DNA of 64,000 nt from Mytilus trossulus. Taxonomy: Eukaryota > Mollusca > Bivalvia > Mytilida > Mytilidae. A program made the position numbers and the translations under genes. The notes under the pieces are model-generated. The model saw only the letters and a program-made list of their open reading frames with translations, had not been told where the DNA came from and made no database searches. The DNA is taken from assembly GCF_036588685.1 (NCBI RefSeq), contig NC_086384.1, positions 56,710,945 through 56,774,944 on the forward strand, in the 5' to 3' direction. Positions 11,701-23,700 of this stretch are shown here, piece by piece; positions within the stretch are counted from its first letter, which is position 1, and every line of letters starts with the position of its first letter.

Positions 11701-14700
11701 TTGATCTGCATTTGGGGGTAGGGGGTAAATAGGGGCCGGATCTCCAAATCCCGGGCTTAAAATCACGAAGTGTCAAGGTCCTGAATTTAAATAAATGTAA
11801 ATCCCGACATCGCGAAAAAAGAATTCAGAATCAGGTTACCTGTAATTTTAACCTCTCAGTCACTTTTTTGATTACATCGTATTTGACATAAAATATTTTT
11901 ACAGATGAAGTACTGGAGAAAACTTTGTTTTATTAAAAATAGCATATTTTTTAATTATGGTTTTTATATTTAGACTGATATGTTCCTTACGTCGTAACTA
12001 CAATCCCCTTCCCTTTCATGAATTTGACCTACCGAATTAGACTTTTTACCGGATTTGTAATCACATAAGCAACACGACGGGTGCCGCATGTGGAGCAGGA
12101 TCTGCTTACCCTTCCGGAGCACCTGAGATCACCCCTAAGTTTTGGTGGGGTTCGTGTTGTTTATTCTTTAGTTTTCTATGTTGTGTCATGTGTACTATTG
12201 TTTTCTGTTTGTCTTTTTCATTTTTAGCCATGTCGTTGTCAGTTTGTTTTAGATTTACGAGTTTGACTGTCCCTTTGGTATCTTTCGTCCCTCTTGTATT
12301 ACCACTGGGTCGATGTCTCTGCTGGGGGACATTTTCCCCCCGAGGACATCATCCGCCCAGTAGCAAAAACTACAATTGCATGAACTCACGAAGAACTAAC
12401 CGGAAACTGGCTCGGACGTCGCCCTGTATAAAAAAAGTCTGCAACAGACGTCACCATGGACACGGTGTCTGATACGGCAGGTGTCCCCTCATCACCAGAC
12501 ATGACAAATATCCCAAACACGACTCATTCATATCATCGTCCTGGTGACAACAGCAATATTACACATATACAGCCTTGTTCAGTTCTCCTTAAAGATATTT
12601 TGGTTTTTGATGACACAGTACAACACTGTCGCATTTCAAAATGTGAGACCAAAGGCTGCAAAACTTGTGCTATTTTAATTACAGATGCTGAATTCACTAG
12701 CAATTTGACCAAGAAGTAATGTTTTACCAGAAGTTACGATGAACTGAATTGTAAATCGATAAATGTCGTCTACGGATTAGAGTGCAACCTTTGCGGATTG
12801 GATTTGGTATACGTCGGTGAAACGAAAGGAAGGCTAAACAAACGTATGTGCGGTCATAGATCAGACATTAACCTCAATGCTAACGACATTCTATACCAGC
12901 ATTTCAATCAGCCCGATCATTCTATCGTTACTATGACAGTTATTATCGAAAAAAATATACCATAGCTCGAACAATCCAAATCTTTCGACGACTCTCCGTA
13001 GACAAAAAGAAGACTACTGGATTAGACAATTGGGAACTGCAACACCGTATTGCAGCAATGACAAAATTGATGGTATAGGTATTCTATCTAGTCCTTCGTG
13101 TAACTCGGTGAATGTGATGAATATTTTCAACTCGACTCCTCGACGTCATCTTCGCTAGCCAAGGGTTACGATCCACTTTTGCTCTCTTCACCCTTGGCGG
13201 ATTGAGATAAAATTTCGGAGACACAGGGTAAGGATTTTTATTGGTTGCAGTCAAAACTCGCTGCATCCAATCAAAAAGCGCCTATAACATGATCACGTGT
13301 AAATGTATAAAGTGTTTGTAAACAATTACCACGAGTTTATTGTGCAACAAGTCTTTACATCCCTAAACATACGACTATATTTAGTGACAACTTTAATGTT
13401 TTTATTCGTCCAATAGAAGTTCCTGTGTATGTTTAATGCACAAATGCATGAATGTTGACGTATATTTTCATTTCCGGCTTTACCAAGTGTGTAGAATCTA
13501 GATGCTACCGTGTTTTCACCTCCAACTTGAAGAGTTCAAGTGCTACCATTGGTCAAGAATAATGTATTCGGAATGGGCGTGATTTTTATCTTCCGATAGA
13601 TGGCGCAACATTGTTATCACAAATGTTGGCTCAATCCGCCAAGGGTGAAGAGAGCGAAAGTGGATCGTAAACCTTGGCTAGCGAAGATGCCTCGACGTAG
13701 ACGTAGTCATGGCCATCGTCAATATACATCACCCTCTCTGCATGATGTCTCTATTAATGACTTGCTGCCATGCAAACAAAAACAGTAAGTTTCATCCCAT
13801 TCGCACGAAACTTTATTCATTACCCCTTTCAAAACTTCATTCTCTGTTCAATTTATGTTTGGAATCCACTGTTACAAACCCTCATTCAAACCAATACAAT
13901 CTTCAAGCTATAATTTCGGATATTGCTAGTCACAGACTTTACAAGCCAGTTCGCATTGGAAGAGATGAAAAAGAGAAAAGATCTTTTCTAAATCTTTCCT
14001 TTGCCAACAAAGGTCTCGATGGCGTCAACCTAGGCAATGTCCTTCATCATAAATTAGTTCAATCGAAAATACCTCCTTATTTCAAAGACCAGTCTGTACC
14101 AATAATTTCTTATACCTATACCAAACCTATTGCAACTAAAATTTTCAATTCCAAACGCGTTTTGCAGGATCTCGATATTGACGACTTCAAGTCTAAACCT
14201 CCTGATTGCACTTGTGCTAGTTCCCAATTCACATATTATCCTGCTGGCGTTATTACCGGTGACCTTAACATTGATAATAACACTTCTCTACGAAACGTGT
14301 TATCGAAAGGTCCGAAATATCGTGAGCCTAAATCCATCAATTGGAAATACAACTTTAAAATTTTGATGGATTCAGTCGAGGATTATGCCAGGCAATGGAC
14401 TAAGCGCGAGAAGGAAGACGTAGACACTCTATCCGAATGGATTAAGGCAGCGAGGTCGTTAATACAAATCAGAATTAAGAAACTGAATGGGTCCATCAAT
14501 GCTCATGCTTCGTCAATCTTCAAAGATCCAAATGTTGCTAAACACCTATCTGACCTCCATGATAAATATGTTGTTGTCCCCGCAGACAAAGCCCCAAATA
14601 ACATCGTTATTGTCTGTAAAAGTCATTACATTAACTGCTTGATAAACGAATTAGGTATAGACAATTCATTTGGAAACCCAACATATACCCTCACGACACT

Positions 14701-17700
14701 TACCAAAGAGGAAATCCTGGATAATCATAGGTCTGTTCTTTGTTCCTTTGGTATTTCAACCAAAGATGAAGAACTGGATCTTCCATCACTGTATTGGATA
14801 CCTAAAGTACATAAGTGTCCTTACAAACAACGGTATATTGCTGGGTCTTCCAAGTGCTCCACGAAACTCCTTTCTAAATTAGTAACATCCATTTAATCAG
14901 CAATCAAAGACGGGCTTCAAAGTTATTGTGAAACTGCCTATTCTAGAGGTGGCGTGAATCAGATGTGGATACTTAAAAATTCCAAACTTCTTTTAGAGTA
15001 CATGCAATCTAACTCTCTTTCATCTTGGAACAGCATTAAAACATTTGACTTTTCTACTCTTTACACAAGAATTCCACATTCCAAACTAAAAGACAAATTA
15101 AAAGAGTTGGTATTAATTTGCTTCATAAAAAAGAATGGCCAACGTAGATACAAGTATCTTGTCTTAGGGAGGGATAAATCCTACTTTGTAAAGAATCATT
15201 CTGATTCAAACAAAAAATTCTCTGAAACGGATATTATCAAGATGCTTGATTTCTTGATTGACAACATATTTGTCACGTTCGGAGGACGTGTTTTTCAACA
15301 GACTGTCGGCATCTCAATGGGAACAAACTGTGCCCCTCCACTTGCTTACTTGTTTCTTTATTATTATGTACTGACTTCATGCAGGAACTTCCTAGGAAGA
15401 AAGATAAGAAGTTAGCAATATCCTTTAACTCTACTTTCCGCTATATAGATGACGTTCTTTCACTAAACAATTCAAAATTTGGTGACTATGTGGATCGCAT
15501 CTACCCAATCGAATTGGAGATAAAGGATACTACAGATACAGTTAAGTCGGCTTCATATCTTGACTTACATCTAGAAATTGACAATGAGGGTCGGTTGAAG
15601 ACAAAACTTTACGACAACAGAGATGATTTCAGCTTTCCAATTGTGAACTTTCCATTTCTAAGTAGCAACATTCCAGCAGCACCTGCATACGGGGTATATA
15701 TCTCCCAATTGATACGATATTCCCGTGCTTGCATTTCCTATCATTATTTTCTTGATATAGGGTTACTGCCTACAAGGAAGCTATTAAACCAAGAGTTCCA
15801 AATGGTGAAGTTGCAATCATCCCTTCGTAAATTTTACGAACGCCATCACGAGTTGGTTGACTGTTTTGGAATAACCGTTTCATAAATGATATCGGATATG
15901 TTCCTTACGTCGTAACTACAATCCCCTTCCCTTTCATGAATTTGACCTACCGAATTAGACTATTTACCGGATTTGTAATCACATAAGCAACATGCCGCAT
16001 GCGCATCTGCTTACCCTTCCGGAGCACCTAAGTTTTGGTGGGGTTCGTGTTGTTTATTCTTTAGTTTTCTATGTTGTGTCATGTGTACTATTGTTTTCTG
16101 TTTGTCTTTTTCATTTTTAGCCATGGCGTTGTCAGTTTGTTTTAGATTTACGAGTTTGACTGTCCCTTTGGAATCTTTCGTCCCTCTTTCTAAGATCTCA
16201 AAAGTGTTGAACTTTTACTTGACCCCACTCACAATAATAATGAATGCTAATAAAGATCGATTTTATCCACTGCACGAGATTTTTATTTGCGGGAAATGTC
16301 GTAACAGTAAACTCAGGTGACCTTACTGAACGACCGTGGGAAAATCATTTATGATTAAATTTGATGTGGAATGATTGACAGTTTGAGGCTCTTGATCGAT
16401 TGACCAGAATAGAAATTTAATCGATTTACAAAACAAGATTTAGTCTTCTTTAACTATTTTTTGTTTTATTTTCATCAGTCGTTTCCCGGATTCCCATTTA
16501 AATAATCTATTTGGAGACCTCCTTTAAAATTCTGAAATAATACAACATCGATTTAAAAATTAAAACCGACTGCGCGAGCTTTATAATCACTAGAAGTACG
16601 ACGAAAAAGTAAAGATAGCCTTCAACCCCATTGGGGTATAAATGTGCATTTATTAAATAAACTATATAAGGTTAAATTTTGATTTTCGTTTATCGATTGA
16701 TACAATACGTTAAATATATTTATAATAAAAACACCGGCGATTTTCATAAAATATTTGAGACATGAAAATGAAAAGGCAATATCTCGAGTGTCAACATTTT
16801 AGATAGGAATCGAAATATGATCACGGCGTTATAAATATTGTATTTAAAGAAACCAATTGTTTGACTTTCGAAGAGATTAACGGGAAATATGTCAAAATAG
16901 AAAGCACGAGTGATCTGTCTGACCAAAATGTTTTACTTACGAGAAATGATTGACAGGTGTGAATTGATGTAGAGTCTCCGACGGGGAAAGTTATGTCAAA
17001 AGGAAAATATCTTTAATCACAATGCCTATTCATATTTTATAAATACGATATTTTGGTCTTATACTTAAAATTGTGTTTCTAATACTAACATATAAAGGAA
17101 CAGGACGATAAAGGGGGGATATGATATAACCATCAACGAAAACTCGTATAATTTACGGGATTGATGTCTCAACAATTTGATTTAAACTTCGATTCTTCTT
17201 CTTTAGGTTTCTAGCGATCCTTCAATTATTGAAGATTATTCGCCGGGCGATTAAAACAGTCTTGGTGGTTATTAGTCAAATACAAAATAGTTTATTGGCA
17301 CAAAACTATTGTAATAATTGGCAACACAATATATTGTTAAAAATCGTCTTTATTTCATTTTCAAATTATAAAAAAAAAATCCCACATTCATGATATTTAA
17401 TTTTAATCAGTCAGGGGCGTTACTTAAACAAGGTATTTTTTTTAATTACTTATATAAGTATTTTTTTTATCTTAAAAATAATAAAATTACTTAATAAAGT
17501 TATTTTAATTTTCAATAGAAACTTACACTTAATGTAGTTTTCATGATTTTAAACAACATTTTATATCATAAAATAAAGAATTTATCAGATTTGAGAGGAG
17601 TAAAGAGATAAAGGGTTACTTTGAAAATAATGACAAAAATATTACCTGAATAAGTTATTTTAAACATTTTTGAAAAAAATAGCAATAACACTTATCTAAG

Positions 17701-20700
17701 GCACATATTTAATTGATTTAGGTTACAAATTATAAATAACTTCAGGTCTTAATTAATTCACAAGTATCTATCTATTTATATCAGTCTACCTTCAAGATTT
17801 TAGAGGAAAATGATAATTTAATAGTCCCAAGAGACCAATCTTTGACCCAGAAGCGTCGGTATGAAAGATAAGTGCGTCGGAAAGTTAATTAGTGTTTCAG
17901 AAGAATTAGTTTTTATATATCAAGGGAAAAATAACCAGATAACTGTGAAAATTATCTAAAGCTAGTAAAATCTGTATTCTTGGACACCTATAAAAATAAT
18001 ATTCAGAAAAATAACTTATATAAGTTATATTTAAATTAGCCTCGTTTTCAACATTACTTGTATAGGTAATTTTAATTGTTACTTGTTTAAGTAATGCCCC
18101 TGACTGTTAATTTTAATTCTTATATTTAATTTTTAATTTAAATTCTTATATTTAATTTTAATTTCAATTCTTTCTCTTTGAATACAAAGCAATATTTTAC
18201 ATTTATCTATTCTCCATAAATACTAATATATCTGTACAGGTAAAATTTAATTCTAATCAAGCTGGTACAGATTGATTTACGACCTTCCACTTGTATATTG
18301 CACAGCAGGTGTTTATTACACTGGGACAACTGTCCGACCAGTCTGACATCTAGACGGATTTAGGCATCCATAAAAATAAGTCCCTACCTGTACTGTATAA
18401 TAGATATATACAACATATCTGAATTTATAAAAGTATACAGAAACATACATAATAAATATACAATATATCTGACTTTAAAAAAGTATAAACAAACATACAT
18501 ATTAAATATACAACATATATATATATCAGAATTAATAAAGGTATAAAAAAACATACCAAACTGATATATAACCTATTTGACTATAGAAAAGTATAAACAA
18601 ACATACATACTAGATATATACAACATATCTGAATTTATAAAAGTATAAACAAACATACATAATAGATATATACAACATATCTGAATTTATAAAAGTATAA
18701 ACAAACATACATAATAGATATATAACATATTTGATTTTAGAATAGTATAAACAAACATACATAATAGATATATACAACATATCTGACTTTAAAAAAAGTA
18801 TAAACAAACATACATAATATATATACAACATATCAGAATTCATAACAGTATAAACAAACATACATTATAGATATATAACATATCTGACTTTAGAATAGTA
18901 TAAACAAACATACATAATAGATATATACAACATATCTGAATTTATAAAAGTATAAACAAACATACATAATAGATATACAACATATCTGAATTTAAAAAAG
19001 AATAAACAAACATACATAATAGATATAAACAACCCATCTGACGTTAGTAAGTATAAACAAAACCAATTGAAATTACAAATGCAGTAAATAAGAATTTATG
19101 ATTACCCTCTCGTAATTATGTTTGTTCTCTAGGGTGATGAGATTATAGCATCAACGCATAAGAAGAAGAAAAAAATGACACATTTGAAGTAAAATGTAAA
19201 TTTATCATAATAACCGAAATGCTTTCTTTCATTTTAGCTAGTTTCAATGCAGAGGAGTTTGTTAATGATACGAAGGGATTTGGAAATATTGTAGGAGCAA
19301 CGATGGATTCAATTCATCATATGCATATAGAGATAGAAGAAAAAGTGCACGTAAGATGGGTCTATTCATTTGTATTGTTTTTGGCCCCTTCTGTCACTCT
19401 ATCGTGCTTTTTTGTTTTTGTAAACAACATTTTTGTCTTTATCGGATTGTCAATCGTTTGGATCAACATTCATATAAAATAAGATGGAGATCCCATCGGA
19501 GAATTAAACTAGCATTCTCACTGAATCCAATATTCGTTATTCAACATATACAATAAGTGTTACGTGAATGTTGAGCATGTAAATAGTTATCAAAAGTACA
19601 AGGATTATAATTTAGTACGCCAGATGCGCGCTACGTCTACATAAGACTCACCAGTGACACTCATATCAAAATATTCATAAAGCCAAACAAGTACAAAGTT
19701 GAAGAGCATTGAGGAACCAAAATTTCAAAAAGTTGTGCCAAATACAGCTAAGGTAATAAATGGCTGGGATAAAAAAAATCCTTAGTTTTTTATGTAAAGA
19801 GAGGCGAAAGATACCAAAGGAGTATTATTTTTCTAGCCTGATACATCTTTGCATCTTTTATCTCTAATATTAGCGAAATTCCATCTACTCAAGTACATCC
19901 AGATTTTAACATCACAACAGACTAATAGTTTAGATTTTATTTTCGACACATGTTCATTGGTAGCTATATTGTGGTTTTTTTTTTTGGTATACTTGTGTCT
20001 TTTTTATTGATTCAAAAAACGAAGTCGAAAGTATTTTCTTCATTCATAAAAAATATATAGATAATACAAGTATTACTTTTTGAAAGTGAAAGGACATGAA
20101 GAATGAATAAACTCATCATAGATACCAGGACTAAATGTAGTATATTCGACAGACGCGCGTTTCGTCTACTTAAGACTAATGATTGACGCTCGAATCCAAA
20201 AAAGTTTAAATTGCCAAATAAAGTAAGAAGTTGAAGAGCATTGAGAATCAAAATTCCTTAAAGTGTTGCCAAATACAGCTAAGTTAATCTATGCCTGAGG
20301 TAGAAAAGTCTTAGTATTTCAAAAAATTCAAAAATTTGTAAACAGTCAATTTATAAATTTAACCATATCAATGACAATTCATGTCAGCACAAAAAGTGCT
20401 GACTACTGGGTTGGTGATTCCCTCGGGGAAATAAATCTCCAACAGCAGTGGCATCGACCCAGTGGTTGTAAATAAACTCATCATACATACCAGGACTAAA
20501 TTTAGCATATACGCCAGACGCAAAAAGTAACTGTTCATAAACACTAACCCACTGTATCCTGTACAATAATTAATGTGATCACATTACTACATATATTGCC
20601 TTAAACAAACATGTGTTCAACTATTGAAAAACATTATAGGTGTTAGACTTTGATTTGTATCAAGTGGTTATATTTCAACTATGAGAATATTCAAGATTGA

Positions 20701-23700
20701 ATGCTACTTCTATGTGTAATTGTATTCCTAGTCGTAGGTGTATGACAGTTTCTGTAAATCTCTAGTATTAACAGTTTATTTGTTTATTTATATATAACAA
20801 GCTTGATCGTTTATATAAATATACAGCGTTAATTTCCATTGTTTAACGGGAGTGTACATTTTAAATGAATAAAATGAATGAAAACTACGGTTCCTAGTTT
20901 GTGCATTGTGATAAAAAAGCTCGTATGTATAATTACTTTCATTTGTTTCTTACTCTTTCTTGTATTGTTCTCGTCGTACTATTGCAAATATTCCGGATTG
21001 CATCAAGTGTTTCTATCAGTTTACCATAGTGATATCACATAGTAAGGTTAGAAATTAATCAAGTTAGCAAAATTTGATGCAGGAATGCAGATATTTAATT
21101 TGAAGTTTCATTTAAAGAACCAATTCATAAGAATATTACTTATAAATATTACATGTAATATTTTTTTCAAAAATTGATTATTTTTGTTTGTTTTTTATTT
21201 GTTTTTAAATTGCTATTTTAAGGGGAGGTAACTCTAAAATAGTGCATTCTCTAAAGGATTCTTCATGGAATTTTCCTATTTTGTATTTTAACCGGAAAAA
21301 AACTCACGGTGACCCTATCTTTTCTTTTGAGATTCTCAAAGCATTGTCTGTAAGCTATCTTTTCCTTAAGTATTTAACAATTCTATCATTTTGTTTAGTT
21401 GTAAACCACAAAATGGTGTTATTTCCTGTATAATCCTTACAAAACGTGTCATTTTGTTTCGTCCAGTAGCTTGAGAAAATGTGCGGTGACCTATCATTTT
21501 TATGTTTTATTTCAACATATATTAATAGATACTACGTTTTGGCAAAGTACGAACAAATTCTATCATTTTTATTTTAGACTCCCATACCACCTTAAGTGTT
21601 TTAATGTCTTATCTTACCGTTTTAATTTATTGACATAACTGCACGATCCGATGTCTTCTGTTTCTGTCCCTAACCCATGTTTTCTGTATTCGGCATGTGT
21701 AGTGCATCATGCCATGAGACATTGGTACGTGATGAACTTTCATGCAGGACTGCTTTTTTTTTTTGGCATGGAACTCCTGACCAGACTATGACTTTTTTAC
21801 CCTTGAACTATGCACTGTGGGTGTGTCGTCATGATACAGTGTGTTCCTTTGTGTATTACCCTGACCTAAAGTATAATTCTAAATTGACCTTGCTTCTGAA
21901 TATGTAGCATGAAGATGTATTGTCATAAGATGGCGAGTCTTGTGGCACGAGAAACTTTATATGTTCTTGACCTTTGCCGTCATTGTACAACTTGTATATT
22001 TTGTTTGAAGTATATGGAGAATCGTCTGATTGCACTCATATCACATATTTTTATATCTATATTAAATATTTAGATATATTTGTATAATTTTAATTGTAAG
22101 ATCGATTTTATGTTTTGGAGTTTGAACTAGTACACATTTTGTTAAGGGGCCATCTGAAGTCCGCCGCCGGGCGAGGGATGTTCTCACTTTGTTAAAAACC
22201 CATTGGTGACCTTTGACTGCTTTTTGTTTTTTTGTCATGTTACTGTCTCTTAAACACATTACACATTTCCATTCTCAATTTTTGATATAAAGAATGTCTT
22301 GATCAAATGAAAACTAAATATTTTAATTGCCGTGAAAATTAGAAAGAATATTTACTGCTCTAGTAGCACCATGTACTGCAAGTTGTGTTAGATTGATAAT
22401 TCAAAATGGTTCAATCATTTTACCTTGGATTTCATTTGATGGACATGTTGATATGGATAGTCTGTTTAAGTATCTTAAAAATTACATGAAGGTTTACGCA
22501 TATCAATAAACTGAACTCAGTGCGAAGAACCTTTAAAGTACACTTAGACAAAGAGCTCAATCTAGTGAAACACTTTTTTATGCTGGTCACTGTCTGTTAT
22601 CAAACTGCACCGCAATCCTAAAACAATATGCAAGTTAATTCTAATAGAATAAGAATCCAAAGGAAGTAAATAAACCGTTTACATATTAATGAAATAAATG
22701 TACAATATGTCTATGGGCCACAGATGCCCCTGCTTGTGAAAAAAAATACAAGTAAACTACACATATAGAAACAGGATTCACGTAATTTTGACTGTTAAGT
22801 GACCATAAGCGTTGTGTATAAGTTTCAAAACATTTGATTGAGGCAAACTAATTTAAAGTTAAAGAACAGAAACAACAGATTAAGCATCTTTCCTATCTTT
22901 AGTCTACGTGTTGATATTTGTATCATTAGTACTAGTACCAACTTCTTATATCTCATAACTCTTGAACAGAAACACCACCAAATATCGAACTTGATAGAAC
23001 TGTGTTATGGGGTAATAAGCATTACGTATAAGGTTTATAAAATTTGAATGAGTCAAACTAATTTAAAAGAACGAAAACGCAAATTCAGCATTTTCTATGT
23101 TTTTAAAGGAACATGATAACTCTTGAACGGTAAAAGTGACGCTACCAAATTTTAAATTCATGTTTTTTGTATGTGAAAATAACCATTGTTCCAGGTTAGG
23201 GAGATGGTGAAGACCCCGCTAACATGTTCAACCCCGCCCTATTTAGTATGCATGTGCCTGTAGTAAGTCAGTGGCCTATACATTTGTCCATTTCTTTCCT
23301 CGTTTGAATTTCGTTTTATCGTGTTTTTTTCTATGTTGTGATGTTATAATATTGTTTCATCCGGCTGCAAATGTTTGCACATGTCCTAAGTCAGGAATCT
23401 GATGTACAGTAGTTATCGTTTGTTTGTGAAATTTAAACGTTTTTCTCGTTTCTCGTTTTTTTATTTAGATTAGAACGTTGGTTTTCTCGATCGAATTGTT
23501 TTACACTAGTACATTTTGTAGTTTTGGGGCCCTTTATAGCTTGTGGTTCGGTGATAGCTAAGGCTCCGTATGAAGGCCGTACATTGACCTATAATGGTTT
23601 ACTTTTATAAATTGTTATTTGGATAGAGATTTCCTCATTGACACTCATACAACATCTTCTATACCTATTTGCTCATTGTTGAAGGCCGTATGGTGACATA

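Larger units (their letters stand above)
11977..16188 (+). mobile_element. Naiad-type Penelope-like retroelement with permuted domains
   Basis: Order along the plus strand: pseudo-LTR, 5' leader, GIY-YIG endonuclease with a cysteine cluster, nested MITE, a linker with a CxC motif, reverse transcriptase, pseudo-LTR. An N-terminal endonuclease joined by a CxC linker to a C-terminal reverse transcriptase is the organisation described for the Naiad/Chlamys clade; canonical Penelope elements have the endonuclease at the C terminus. Pseudo-LTRs arise from partial head-to-tail copies. The copy is dead: stops at about 12717 and 14894, a frameshift near 15375, and a 543-bp insertion. It lies in the large intron before the exon at 19238. 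Confidence 0.9.

Noticed and set aside
12705..14900. Stops in the Penelope-like element as selenocysteine codons, as reported for some clam Naiads
   Set aside because: The interrupting codons seen (about 12717 and 14894) are TAA, not TGA, and there is an additional frameshift; this is decay.
9582..19062. CRISPR-like appearance of the regular arrays
   Set aside because: Units are contiguous and near-identical over their full length with no unique spacers, and the context is an animal intron.
20390..20463. Second hammerhead in the ACCCAGTGG hairpin
   Set aside because: It has a GAAA-like box next to a hairpin, but no CUGAUGA box and stem I does not pair well; treated as a structural hairpin of the retrozyme.
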